64,000 nt of DNA from assembly GCA_035772405.1 (NCBI GenBank), contig JAYKKM010000191.1, positions 1,517,501 through 1,581,500 of the forward strand, given 5' to 3'. Within the stretch, counting starts at the first letter, position 1, and the number at the start of each line of letters is the position of its first letter. Below, one piece after another: positions 36,356-45,814 of this stretch. Position numbers and translations under genes: made by a program. The notes beneath the pieces are model-generated. The model saw only the letters and a program-made list of their open reading frames with translations, ran no database searches and was not told the origin of the DNA. The stretch comes from Chrysogorgia sp. JL179-B06. Its lineage: Eukaryota; Cnidaria; Anthozoa; Scleralcyonacea; Chrysogorgiidae.

Positions 36356-37759
36356 CTACTTCAAGGTGTATTTGGTTACTAAATAGCCAGATACCGCTGA
36401 GAACCCTAAGATTATCGCTAGCGTTGTCGTGTCTGACTTACTTGTGGTGGTAGTCTGTGTAATTTGATTAGTGGTGACCACTGTTTTCTTCGCAGCAGGT
36501 CTCAGCTTTGAAGGTCCTAGCTTCGAAGGTGGTGCGACTAGAGTTTCCAAGTGGAGTCCTACCGCTTGGTGGACTTTTTTGTGCTTCGCTTTTTGCGCTT
36601 GATAGTTCAACCCGTCATTATACCCAAATGTCATCCCAGTTTCAGATGAAGTTCTGAGTACGTAATTGTAACCAACAATGGGGTCCTTTAACAAGACCAT
36701 GCTTCTGGGGATCAGCCAAGTATTAGGCGTCACAGCCATGTCCAGCTTGACATTGGTGTCACTAATCGCTTTGTTCATAAGGTTGATCCAAACACTTGGT
36801 GAATACTGAACCACAGCGTTTTCAACGATGTCTCTAAAGATTTGTTGTGTTTCTCGAGCACTGGCCCTAGTTCCGACGATGCTTTGCTTTGATCTCGCTT
36901 GGGCTCCAAGAATGGCATACATGTAAACTTCAATCGATTGGTTTAATAATTCTTGCCCTAATGGTGTGAACCCATCAGAGTGTCTCGGACAATACCGACG
37001 GTAATCACCTTGAGTGTCCATGATGTATCTATTGTCAACATCAGTCAATGGTAGGTGACCTTTCAAAAGTCGCCAGTCAGGGAGGTACAGTCTTAAGATG
37101 TTGTTAATGTCAACTTGACTCTTACTCAAACGAAACATCACACGACGAATGGTGAAGTACACGTGAAACCTCATGAGACCCACGACTTGCTTTGGGACGT
37201 CGACGTGATAACTTAAGTTCTGTAGAGACACCCCTGAGCGGTACGTAGCGATGTACATACCTGCGATCGCTTGATAGTAACTCTCCGTTAGAGTCCAAAC
37301 TGTGTTAACGTTACCACCAATTGCCTTGTCATAGTGACGTCTTTTGGTGTCGATGAGTATTCTCGGTAGGTCTGACTTGAAGGAATTATTGTCGTCAACA
37401 AAGACGTCGAAATTATGGGTTGGGTAATTGAGGACATACAGTGGAAACGTTGCGACTTCTCCATAGCTCTTGTGGGTCTCTGTCAGTAATAACTTTGGGA
37501 CACGCCCATCGCTCGACCATATTTTTGGGAATCTTGGTGTGTTGCTAAGGAATTTCGTAAAGCCCTCGTTCTTCGCGAACTTTGGTGACTTTATGTTTAT
37601 TATGTCAGAATACTTTGGACCCGACTTGAAGTAAATGTCAACGGTCTTGACTGTTTTGTTGTCGTCTGCGAGGTTGTACCCAAACTCGAACTTATCTAGT
37701 TGCGCATTTGGAAATTCACTAAGAAGAATTAGTTCACCTTGTTTTCTCTTTGTCAGCAT
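36356..37759 (-). CDS. Large C-terminally membrane-anchored structural protein, variable form B
   Basis: 467 residues. Alignable with the Polinton-A protein through blocks such as LMRFHVYFTIRRV, RHSDGFTPLGQELLNQSIEV and GAQARSKQSIVG, but with only modest identity over the body. The linker lacks the KKxHxENV repeats of form A, having instead a KLGPSKLRPAAKK stretch. The anchor SKSDTTTLAIILGFSAVSGY is nearly identical to form A. Family not recognised. Confidence 0.85.
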   Translation of the reverse strand: MLTKRKQGELILLSEFPNAQLDKFEFGYNLADDNKTVKTVDIYFKSGPKYSDIINIKSPKFAKNEGFTKFLSNTPRFPKIWSSDGRVPKLLLTETHKSYGEVATFPLYVLNYPTHNFDVFVDDNNSFKSDLPRILIDTKRRHYDKAIGGNVNTVWTLTESYYQAIAGMYIATYRSGVSLQNLSYHVDVPKQVVGLMRFHVYFTIRRVMFRLSKSQVDINNILRLYLPDWRLLKGHLPLTDVDNRYIMDTQGDYRRYCPRHSDGFTPLGQELLNQSIEVYMYAILGAQARSKQSIVGTRASARETQQIFRDIVENAVVQYSPSVWINLMNKAISDTNVKLDMAVTPNTWLIPRSMVLLKDPIVGYNYVLRTSSETGMTFGYNDGLNYQAQKAKHKKVHQAVGLHLETLVAPPSKLGPSKLRPAAKKTVVTTNQITQTTTTSKSDTTTLAIILGFSAVSGYLVTKYTLK

Positions 37760-37782
37760 CTACATAATACATGCTACATTAT

Positions 37783-38445
37783 ATGGTCAGGGTTGTAGTG
37801 TTGATTAGAGGTCCAACGGAGACTGTGGATCTACCAGAGGCACTCTTGACGTTTGGCTCAGATCCTCACTTACTAGTGAAAAAAGCGACCATCTTTTGGG
37901 ACTACGTTAACGTGGAGACCGGTGTGAATGATGAAATAAGTTACAACAGCAACAAACACGTTTTTGGGTCTGGGTACCACACTTTTAAAATGATCGCCGA
38001 CGAATTGAAGGGATTAGGGGCTATCGAGCTAGTAGCCAACAAACACGATTCAAAGTGCGCGATAAAAACTGACCAACAATTAGAGCTGTTTAAATTTGGA
38101 GAGCTGTTAGGGTTCAACGATAACACAACGATAACCACTAATGGTTTGGTCAGCCCTAATGTTGTGAACGTTAACAAAGGGTTGAAGTACGTACAAGTAG
38201 GTTGTAGCATTGTGAACAGACCTGAGAACATTGTTAATGGTAGCAAAAGCGAGGTTATCGTCGAGCTGCCATTGACCACCACCCAACCACTGAAGAGCTC
38301 CGTTCAACAATTCTTCAATATCGAGTCGAAGGTGTCGATAAACAAAGGCGATTTTACGCAGCTAGTGTTTAACGTGACTGACCAAGATGGTAGTGGTGTC
38401 AATGTTGGTGACATATTGTTGGATTTGTATGCAACGCTTGAGTAG
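37783..38445 (+). CDS. Penton-like protein, paralogue 1 (absent from Polinton-A)
   Basis: 220 residues from ATG 37783 (MVRVVVLIRG); an earlier ATG at 37771 adds four residues. Same single-jelly-roll plan as the other penton: GYHTFKMIADEL, FGELLGF, VNKGLKYVQVGCSIV and a final DILLDLYA strand. It occupies the divergent-promoter position that the sole penton gene holds in Polinton-A, yet the Polinton-A gene resembles the next gene more. Either Polinton-A lost this copy or Polinton-B gained it. Confidence 0.76.
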   Translation: MVRVVVLIRGPTETVDLPEALLTFGSDPHLLVKKATIFWDYVNVETGVNDEISYNSNKHVFGSGYHTFKMIADELKGLGAIELVANKHDSKCAIKTDQQLELFKFGELLGFNDNTTITTNGLVSPNVVNVNKGLKYVQVGCSIVNRPENIVNGSKSEVIVELPLTTTQPLKSSVQQFFNIESKVSINKGDFTQLVFNVTDQDGSGVNVGDILLDLYATLE

Positions 38446-38470
38446 CTAACGTTAAACGTATGCTAAAGTA

Positions 38471-39265
38471 ATGAGTCTAAACTATGGGTTCGACTCTGGT
38501 GGTTACACTGAAAAGCGACGTACACACGACAACCCTCAAAAGTTGACGGTGCTTATTGAAGGTGTGGAGAAAGTTGTGACCTTTGACTACAGTGTAGTAG
38601 CCACACATGATAACCCACACATTGTAGTCAAGACAGCCGCTGTGTTTTGGAGCTATAACAATGTGGTGAGTGATTCCGGTGTTCAAGTCTCACGCGTCGG
38701 ACTAAGCTCTCGTCGTACATATTGGTTGGGGGTGGGTGGGGGAGTCTACGACTTCGACACGTTGGTTAGAGCTATACGACACGTGCTTGGGGCGGACCTC
38801 ATAGACTTTGAGGCGGAGAGAGTGGTGGCCACAGGTAAAACTAGGGTCAAAGTTCGGAATGTGGGGCGTAGCATCTACGTCAGAACACAACTTATAGAAC
38901 TTGTGCTAGGTGACGTTGGGCTTTTGCTTGGTTTCGCGAAGGACGCAGTAATTACGTCAGATGGTCGCTGGCACGACAGTCTAAACAAGATTGACATGAA
39001 CAGAGGTCTAAAGTATGTAGAAGTCTTGTGCGACACTGTTGAGACGGAGAGCAATGTAGACACTGATGGGAAGCGTAGTAATGTGATCGTAACATTGCCA
39101 ATACCCACCGAGCAGTCTCTCGATGGAGGGATACAACGTTATGCGTATGTTGACTCCAAGGTGAGAATTAAAAAAGGTATTTACTCAAGTATGACGTTTC
39201 GTGTCAAACCAAACAATGGTGACGCTGACATCGGCGCGGTGCTATTGGAACTGTATATCGTGTGA
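38471..39265 (+). CDS. Penton-like protein, paralogue 2
   Basis: 264 residues. Begins MSLNYGFDSGG, an N-terminal tail otherwise seen on the fibre-like protein, followed by QKLTVLIEGVEKVVTF that aligns with the Polinton-A penton. The central region is diverged and longer; the C-terminal third (GKRSNVIVTLPIPTEQSL to VLLELYIV) is close to Polinton-A. It is directly upstream of integrase. Confidence 0.78.
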   Translation: MSLNYGFDSGGYTEKRRTHDNPQKLTVLIEGVEKVVTFDYSVVATHDNPHIVVKTAAVFWSYNNVVSDSGVQVSRVGLSSRRTYWLGVGGGVYDFDTLVRAIRHVLGADLIDFEAERVVATGKTRVKVRNVGRSIYVRTQLIELVLGDVGLLLGFAKDAVITSDGRWHDSLNKIDMNRGLKYVEVLCDTVETESNVDTDGKRSNVIVTLPIPTEQSLDGGIQRYAYVDSKVRIKKGIYSSMTFRVKPNNGDADIGAVLLELYIV

Positions 39266-39270
39266 ATTAT

Positions 39271-40374
39271 ATGGAGCTTGGTGTGGAGACAGAGCAAGGG
39301 TTGCGAGACATTTACTATAATCCCAAGACAGGGTACACTGGTGCAGAGAGGTTGTATCAAAGTGCATTGGGAGACGGATTGGGGGTGACTAGAAAAACAG
39401 TGAAAGAGTGGTTGACAGCGCAGGACACTTACACTAGGTACAAACCCATTGTGAGAAGACATAAATTCCGTGCCACCTTCGTCGGATTTCTTGGTGAAGA
39501 GCTCCAAATGGACTTAGTGGACATGAGTAAGTACTCAAAACAGAATGGCGGGTATTATTGGATATTGACAGGCATTGAAATATTGAGTAGATACGCTTTT
39601 GGAATTGCAGTTTATAGAAAAGACACTAAGAACATGACTAAGGCTGTTGGAAAATTGTTGGATGACTTTAAAGATCGGTTTGGGACCACACCTAAGTTAG
39701 CACAATTTGATGATGGACTTGAATTCTACAACGTTGGTGTGAAAAGTTTGTTGAAAAAATATGGTGTTGAATATTTCAGCACTAAGAGCGATAAAAAGGC
39801 TGCTGTTGTTGAGCGCTCTAACAGAAGTCTCAAGAGCATTATGTGGAAATACTTTTACACCCGTGGGACGTACAAATGGATTGACGTTTTGGATCAGTTT
39901 GTGAGCAATTACAATAGCAATGTGAATCGAAGCATTATGATGAAACCGAAGGATGTCGATAAGTCAAACGAAGGTGAAGTGTGGACCACTTTGTTTGGTC
40001 ACCAATTTGCAGACAACCCATTACCAAAGTTTAGAGTTGGTCAATCAGTGAGAATTAGTAAATACAAGAGTGTGTTCACAAAGGGTTACGAAGCCAACTT
40101 CACTGAGGAGCTGTTTAAAGTGGTAAAGGTTATTCGTGGTGATCCTAATGTGTACGAAATTGAGGACCACACCGGTGAACAGATTATTGGGAAGTTTTAC
40201 GAACAGGAATTATCGCTGGTCAATAAGAAACGTGGTGACGATGTGTACAGAGTTGAGAAGGTGCTGAAAAGAAAGAAAGTCAGAGGGAAGAAGATGGCGC
40301 TGGTCAAGTGGTTAGGTTACGAGAGCAAACATAATTCGTGGATACCAGAAAGCGATATTCAAAATGTGAGTTAA
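39271..40374 (+). CDS. int: Retroviral-type integrase with chromodomain
   Basis: 367 residues from ATG 39271. Acidic core QMDLVDM, QFDDGLEF and VVERSNR (one Phe-to-Ser change next to the catalytic Glu compared with Polinton-A), and chromodomain ending WIPESDIQNV. Intact; the perfect TGTACA duplication shows an integrase of this type worked on this element. Confidence 0.97.
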   Translation: MELGVETEQGLRDIYYNPKTGYTGAERLYQSALGDGLGVTRKTVKEWLTAQDTYTRYKPIVRRHKFRATFVGFLGEELQMDLVDMSKYSKQNGGYYWILTGIEILSRYAFGIAVYRKDTKNMTKAVGKLLDDFKDRFGTTPKLAQFDDGLEFYNVGVKSLLKKYGVEYFSTKSDKKAAVVERSNRSLKSIMWKYFYTRGTYKWIDVLDQFVSNYNSNVNRSIMMKPKDVDKSNEGEVWTTLFGHQFADNPLPKFRVGQSVRISKYKSVFTKGYEANFTEELFKVVKVIRGDPNVYEIEDHTGEQIIGKFYEQELSLVNKKRGDDVYRVEKVLKRKKVRGKKMALVKWLGYESKHNSWIPESDIQNVS

Positions 40375-40380
40375 TGTAAT

Positions 40381-41331
40381 ATGGCTGAGAGTGGCTTCGA
40401 CAACCTTGAGATGGAGAGCTCTAACGAATACAAAGATGTCACTGACGATGAACTAAAGCATAGTCTCGAAAAAGCCACTCAAGACAGTGAGCTAGCTTGG
40501 GATGACCCAAACGTCGCAATCGGTGAGAAAGTTAGACTAACTAAAGTGAGGAGTGGGCTGGTTCGCGAACGTGGTAGAAGAGAGCGTCAACATATGGACG
40601 AGGTCTTTAGCGATATTGAGACGCGGATTAACAACAACGCAAAAGACTACGAAGACATCGCGAGGAGTGTGCCATTGTTAGACACCACACGCGCAGAGTA
40701 CGTCAACATACCTGAACTAACACCAATCGAGAACCGTGAGTTGAGCGCGCTACTCAATCCAAGTGAGAATGCGCTGCGTGAGTCGAGAGTAGGTGACACT
40801 GGTGCGTTGCAAATACGAGCAGACCATTTTCAAAACTTGATAAATGAAGCGGGCGAGAGAATAGCAGAGCTTGCAGTGAAAGACCTCACGACTGTGGAGG
40901 ATGAAGAGTTCATCAATCTAGCTGAAAGAGTGATTGGACTTAAAAAAGCTAGAGACATGGTTATTGAACAGCGGGAAATAGAAGAGGTTAGAGAGCAGCA
41001 GGAAGTCGACATTAACAGATTGCAGAAGTTTAAGAAATGGGCTAGAGAAAATATGGTTGGGTTGAGTGCTTTAGCAATTTCAGTAGCTGCGATTATGACA
41101 ACTATTATTATCGCTGGGAGGTCGAACGTTATGAAAGGCGCTATAGTCACGAGGTCGTTTGCGCAGGCTGTTAAAAACGCGATAATGAAGATGGGTCCAT
41201 GGGCTGTTGGGTTGGCTAACTTAGTTTACGACGCGCTGATGACAGGTGCGAAGGGTCTCGCTTGGTTATCTCAAAATCTGTGGGTGTTTGCGGTGACGTT
41301 CGCGTGGTTTGCGTACAATTATTTAAACTAG
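40381..41331 (+). CDS. Coiled-coil membrane protein, paralogue 1
   Basis: 316 residues, same length as in Polinton-A. ENRELSALLNPSENALRESR, coiled-coil, and hydrophobic segments LSALAISVAAIMTTIIIA and KMGPWAVGLANLVYDAL kept. Starts 6 bases after integrase. Confidence 0.85.
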   Translation: MAESGFDNLEMESSNEYKDVTDDELKHSLEKATQDSELAWDDPNVAIGEKVRLTKVRSGLVRERGRRERQHMDEVFSDIETRINNNAKDYEDIARSVPLLDTTRAEYVNIPELTPIENRELSALLNPSENALRESRVGDTGALQIRADHFQNLINEAGERIAELAVKDLTTVEDEEFINLAERVIGLKKARDMVIEQREIEEVREQQEVDINRLQKFKKWARENMVGLSALAISVAAIMTTIIIAGRSNVMKGAIVTRSFAQAVKNAIMKMGPWAVGLANLVYDALMTGAKGLAWLSQNLWVFAVTFAWFAYNYLN

Positions 41332-41390
41332 AAAGAAAATGTGATTCGTGGGAGTTAGAAAGCGATATTCAAAATGTGAGCTAATGTAAT
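41332..41390 (+). repeat. Spacer derived from the integrase 3' end
   Basis: Carries TAGAAAGCGATATTCAAAAT and GAGCTAATGTAATATGG, matching the integrase tail at 40316-40380. Same position as in Polinton-A, so the duplication predates the split of the two elements. Confidence 0.85.
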
Positions 41391-42833
41391 ATGGCTGAGG
41401 GTGAGGAAGGCTTTGACGAGACCGAGATGGAAATCCTCAATAAGTACGAAGACATGAGTGATGAGCAATTAGAAAAGACGCTCGCCGATGTCGAAGATAT
41501 TATTGAAGGCACGTACGGTAAGTACACTGAAGACAACATGCCGGAAAACGCTCGTGTTAATTACAACGACTATCAAGACCATGCGAAAAAGATAAAGAGT
41601 GAGCTAGACGCGAGACGGGGTTGGCAAAAAGAGACGTCGGTTATCGATACTGATGATGGTAAGACGGTGACAATAAGGGGAACCAACACAGAAGTCCCAG
41701 CGGTGGAGTTTGTTGAGCAGGAGTTATATGGCGACGTCGATGACACAAGCTACAGTGTGGCTTTTGAGGGGAAGTCGGACGATCTTTATAAAAGATTGGG
41801 TGAGCTAAACGTGCTCAACAAAGAGATAGCAGAAAATCAAGTAAAAAGAGTCAGGCTAATAGGTAAGAAAATACGTGAGTTGTACAAAAAAAAACTTGGT
41901 CGTGATGACACGTCAAAGGAAATAGTCAACAGATCGTATGTGACGGACTCGGGGTCTATTCTTTTCAAACCGATAAACAAAGATGGTGAGCGTGGGAGTC
42001 CCAAACTAATTCTAAAACCTGGGAAAAAAGGTCTGATCTACAGTAAAGACGCGAGTAGTAAAAATGCGATTGAGCAGTTCAAAAAGTTAGTTAGTCAAAT
42101 CCCTGAGAATGTAGAAACAATAGTTGTCACAGCAGAAGTGGCCCCAGACGACCTCCCAGTAATTGAGACAAGAGTGGATAACGATGACATACCTGGGCTA
42201 TCACCAGACGAGAACCGCGAGCTGAATGGTGTGCTTAACCCAAGCGATAGTGTGTTGCGTGAATCGAGAATAGGTGATGACGGCGCACTGCAAGCACAGG
42301 CAGACCATTTTCAAGAAGCGATAGACGAATCGAACGAGAGATTGGCAGAGATTGATAGAAAAGCTGAGCAAAGTAGTCTCACGAGTGGTGAAGAGCGAGA
42401 GCGCGCCGTTTTGTTTGAAAGAACGGGAGGACTTGAGCAGGCTAGAGACAGAACCCTAGGACAGCGCGAGCTTGAAGAAGTTAGAGAGCAACAAGAAGTC
42501 GACATTGACAGATTTCAGAAATTTAAGGAGTGGGCTAAAGAAAATATGGTTGGGTTGAGCGCTGTGGCAATTTCAGTGGCTGGGATTGTGACAACAATTA
42601 TTATCGCTGGTAGGTCTGCTGTTGTGAAAGGCGCTATGGCTACGAGGTCGTTCGCACAGGCTGTTAAGAACGCGATAATGAAGATGGGCCCATGGGCTGT
42701 TGGGCTGGCTAATTTATTTTACAATATGTTGACGTTGGGTGCAAAGGGTCTCGCTTGGTTGGCTCAAAATCTGTGGGTGCTCGCAGTGGTGCTCGCGTGG
42801 TTCGCTTATGATTATTACAAACTAAAACGGTAG
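41391..42833 (+). CDS. Coiled-coil membrane protein, paralogue 2 (long)
   Basis: 480 residues. The first 70 or so residues are diverged from Polinton-A, then the VIDTDDGKTVTIRGTNTEV segment, the ENRELNGVLNPSDSVLRESR motif, the coiled-coil and the membrane-like C terminus ending DYYKLKR are strongly conserved. Confidence 0.85.
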   Translation: MAEGEEGFDETEMEILNKYEDMSDEQLEKTLADVEDIIEGTYGKYTEDNMPENARVNYNDYQDHAKKIKSELDARRGWQKETSVIDTDDGKTVTIRGTNTEVPAVEFVEQELYGDVDDTSYSVAFEGKSDDLYKRLGELNVLNKEIAENQVKRVRLIGKKIRELYKKKLGRDDTSKEIVNRSYVTDSGSILFKPINKDGERGSPKLILKPGKKGLIYSKDASSKNAIEQFKKLVSQIPENVETIVVTAEVAPDDLPVIETRVDNDDIPGLSPDENRELNGVLNPSDSVLRESRIGDDGALQAQADHFQEAIDESNERLAEIDRKAEQSSLTSGEERERAVLFERTGGLEQARDRTLGQRELEEVREQQEVDIDRFQKFKEWAKENMVGLSAVAISVAGIVTTIIIAGRSAVVKGAMATRSFAQAVKNAIMKMGPWAVGLANLFYNMLTLGAKGLAWLAQNLWVLAVVLAWFAYDYYKLKR

Positions 42834-42870
42834 TCTCAGCCTCGAAGAAAACAAAACATACGTAAAGTAT

Positions 42871-44109
42871 ATGAACGTCACATCGGCAGAGTTGAGCCCT
42901 GGTTTTAGACGAGCGACTATGGGCGTCATAAAAGGGGTGAGAACACAGCATGTGATCACGTTGAACCCTAATAAGGTCAGCCCTGGTGAGGAACTTTACA
43001 TTGATGTACCGAAGCTCAAGGCTAGTAGCTGTTTGGTGCCTGGATCGTTGGGTCTAGTGTTCGACTTTAAGAATGCGAACGCCAAAAGCTGGTTCTTGAA
43101 TAATGTTAGCAAGTTGTTGGTTGAGAAACTTGTTGTGAGACTAGCTGGGGAAACTGTGTATGACAACAATGGGGAAAACTACACTGGTGTTTATCGTGAC
43201 CTTTGGGAAAGTGTTACTGCGCGAGACCAAATGATTGACTATGGTATTGGTGGTGAGAATTTGAGAAAGCTAATCTCTAAGGACGATAGTGGTGCGACAA
43301 GTGGGAACGTTGCTAAAGTTAGTGACGCGTTGATGTTTGGTGTGATTGGAACAAAACAGCGGATTAAGCTTGGTAAGATTATGAATGACCACGGGTTGTA
43401 CGCTCCTTTTAGCATGAACAACAACTTGCAGTATGTGATCACACTTCCGAAGGCTGAAGACATCATGATAGCTCAATCCGGTAGTAGTGTGGGTGGGTAC
43501 ACTCTGGAGAACCTCGAGCTCGAGTATGAGACGATCGATAACCAGGAGCTCTCTGACGAAATAACGTCGGGCTATGCAAGTGGTCGTAGTTTGTCATACG
43601 AACACGTCACGTTGATGAAAACCACTGAATGGGACAAAGGTACAACCATTGTGAACGAGAATGTTAATCTTCCGAGAAAAAGCATGAAGGCAATCGTGTT
43701 GCTATTCACGAATAAGGTGCGAACAGACAGTGAGGAGTTTCTCTACCCAAATATCGAGAGTGTTAGAGTCACAATTGAAGGTGTGCCAAATAGTGTGCAC
43801 TCACAAGGCATCCCAAAGTCGAAGTTCTACGCAGAGGCGAAACGACTGTTTGGGTTGGGCGAAGAACACGCTCAGTTCATGACCATACAGAAGTTCTATA
43901 AAGACGGCTTTGCGTTGGTCATTGACTTGAGGAGCGTTCAAGATAATTACAACGTCGCCACTGGTAAAAAAATTGTGAACACACAATCTGGCGTGCTCCT
44001 TGAGATCACTAAAAAAGCGACGACTGCAAATGTCATGTGCAGGGTGTTTGTGATGAGTGATGGACTGGTCAACTTCATGAACAATGGGTTGCAGTCAATC
44101 CAGTATTAA
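42871..44109 (+). CDS. mcp: Major capsid protein, double-jelly-roll type (putative)
   Basis: 412 residues, same length as the Polinton-A protein and differing at few positions. IPKL-type signature is VPKLKASSCLVPGSLGLVFD here, with GETVYDNNGENYTGVYRDLW unchanged. AAAGTAT precedes the ATG. Intact. Confidence 0.83.
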   Translation: MNVTSAELSPGFRRATMGVIKGVRTQHVITLNPNKVSPGEELYIDVPKLKASSCLVPGSLGLVFDFKNANAKSWFLNNVSKLLVEKLVVRLAGETVYDNNGENYTGVYRDLWESVTARDQMIDYGIGGENLRKLISKDDSGATSGNVAKVSDALMFGVIGTKQRIKLGKIMNDHGLYAPFSMNNNLQYVITLPKAEDIMIAQSGSSVGGYTLENLELEYETIDNQELSDEITSGYASGRSLSYEHVTLMKTTEWDKGTTIVNENVNLPRKSMKAIVLLFTNKVRTDSEEFLYPNIESVRVTIEGVPNSVHSQGIPKSKFYAEAKRLFGLGEEHAQFMTIQKFYKDGFALVIDLRSVQDNYNVATGKKIVNTQSGVLLEITKKATTANVMCRVFVMSDGLVNFMNNGLQSIQY

Positions 44110-44124
44110 ATCAAACGCAATTTA

Positions 44125-44724
44125 ATGGAGACTCCGTTTAATGCGCTAATTGTTGGTATGACAGCTTGTGGTAAGACGCATTATTTGCTGGAAACATTGG
44201 AATCTGAGTATCGTGGTAAATTTGACTACATTGTGTTGATTTGTCCAACTTTCGAGTGGAACAAAGCATATCAAGATTGGAAATATGTGCGTGACCCTGA
44301 CGTGCTAGCGATAGACTGCACACAGGACAATGTCGACGCTGTTCTCAAGTGTGTAACAAACATTTTTAAAGGCACTAACACTCTAATTGTGTTAGACGAC
44401 TGTGCAAGTGGGCAGGACGTTAAGAATAGGACTAGTCAGTTGGTCAACTTAGCTTTTAGTGCGCGACATTTTATGTTGAGCGTTATTGTCATCACACAAC
44501 AACTGACGTCGATCGCAAAACCGTATAGAGAAAACATTAGTAAGCTCGTTTGCTTCTACTGTCCGAGCAGAAGTGATATGAAGGTTGTTATTGACGATTA
44601 CCTTGGGCACATTAGCAAAGGAGAAGTGTCAGCGATTGTGACCGCATTAAAAAATAATAAGTACGCTAGACTTGAAATCTCACTGCGCTACCCATACAGT
44701 CACGAAGTTGTTATTCCGCAATAA
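44125..44724 (+). CDS. atp: Genome-packaging ATPase (FtsK/HerA, A32-like)
   Basis: 199 residues; GMTACGKT at residues 11-18 and LIVLDDCAS near 87-95. Differs from Polinton-A mainly in the last quarter (DDYLGHISKGEVSAIV). Intact, 15 bases after the capsid gene. Confidence 0.95.
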   Translation: METPFNALIVGMTACGKTHYLLETLESEYRGKFDYIVLICPTFEWNKAYQDWKYVRDPDVLAIDCTQDNVDAVLKCVTNIFKGTNTLIVLDDCASGQDVKNRTSQLVNLAFSARHFMLSVIVITQQLTSIAKPYRENISKLVCFYCPSRSDMKVVIDDYLGHISKGEVSAIVTALKNNKYARLEISLRYPYSHEVVIPQ

Positions 44725-44748
44725 AATATGGGTATAAGTAATAGTGTG

Positions 44749-45240
44749 ATGGTGAAACGCAAAAGTGAAGAAAACCCTACAATTGAGGAATTAGTTGAGG
44801 ACACTGATGGTACTTCGACTGTGGAAGACAACGTTGACGTTAGGAGAGCCGAACTTATTAGACTGTCTGGTGATGGTGTGGTGAGCCAATCTGAAGCGTA
44901 CATTAAAAAAGCGTCCGCAAAGGTTATCGACAAGATATGGCGCCAATATGAGTTGAAGAGAATGGAAATTGCAAACGCTTTTCTCACCGACTTGCTAATC
45001 AGCAAATTCGCTAGCTTACTGGATGGGTTGAACGCTATAGAAAACCCTGACGAACTAAATGACGAGTTGCAAAAAGACCCATTATTAAAAAAAGACGTTG
45101 AGAGCATTGTCGCGGTTGTGACGCCGTACGTGCCTTTCTTAGGTTTGTTGTCAGGAGGAATCACAACGTCGAAATATGTGTACGATCACCATTTTAGAAG
45201 TGAGGTGACAACCACTGAAAATAGCGAGCAAACAGACTAA
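44749..45240 (+). CDS. Terminal gene of rightward block, 163 residues
   Basis: Start placed at ATG 44749 (MVKRKSEENP) by comparison with Polinton-A; an in-frame ATG at 44728 would add seven residues. The hydrophobic VTPYVPFLGLLSGGI and the C-terminal SEQTD inside the terminal repeat are conserved. Function unknown. Confidence 0.8.
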   Translation: MVKRKSEENPTIEELVEDTDGTSTVEDNVDVRRAELIRLSGDGVVSQSEAYIKKASAKVIDKIWRQYELKRMEIANAFLTDLLISKFASLLDGLNAIENPDELNDELQKDPLLKKDVESIVAVVTPYVPFLGLLSGGITTSKYVYDHHFRSEVTTTENSEQTD

Positions 45241-45814
45241 TTCGCAAAACAATTGGCTATTTGTTAGCCAATGTTGTTAGCCAACCAAAAGAGCGTCATT
45301 TCGCTATCCATTTGGATAAACATTACCACTAGAATCAAAATCTAGTGGTTTTTTTTCGCGCGTGAATTTGTGAGGCAACAGCAGAGTGTGTCGGTGGTTT
45401 GTCGAACAAAAATGCTGAAATGACACTTTCTACTTTTTTAAAAACGTGAAAATATTGAGGTGGCACACTATGCCTTTTTTAAAAACACAAAAATGCTGAA
45501 ATGACACTTTCTACTTTTTAAAGACGAGAAAACGATGAAGCGACACATTCTATCTCTAAATGTGGCTAAAATTTAGCGAAAATTGTTTTTTGGTGTTTTG
45601 CATCGATTGAGTAGAAAATGTGGGAGGGGTGTCTAGATTGACTAATAATCACCATAATAGTGTAGAGAGTGAGGCTGTGAGCTCACCAACGTTGACTTTA
45701 AAATGTAAATACCAAAACATTGCTCAGTTGTGGCTTGGTACAAATTTGGCGACGTTTTGGCGTTTATATCACGGTTGGCGTTGCTGAGCCCGCAGCCCCA
45801 CTCTCTATACTACT
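45211..45814. repeat. Polinton-B right terminal inverted repeat with terminal hairpin
   Basis: Same length as the left repeat (604). No difference found by eye in the non-coding part. Hairpin CCACTAGA...TCTAGTGG plus T-run near 45327-45358, TGAARYGACAC repeats 45413-45550, and the outer 159-base imperfect palindrome 45656-45814. Confidence 0.92.

Larger units (their letters stand above)
26598..45814. mobile_element. Polinton-B (Maverick), two frameshifted genes
   Basis: A 19.2-kb element in the same orientation as Polinton-A, with the same gene order plus one extra penton paralogue. Termini AGTAGTATAGAGAGTGGGGC and target duplication TGTACA define it. Terminal repeats look identical over about 575 non-coding bases, implying recent insertion or efficient homogenisation. 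polB and the zinc-finger gene each lack one base relative to Polinton-A. Not a direct copy of Polinton-A: terminal sequences and the penton/anchored-protein region differ. Confidence 0.96.
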
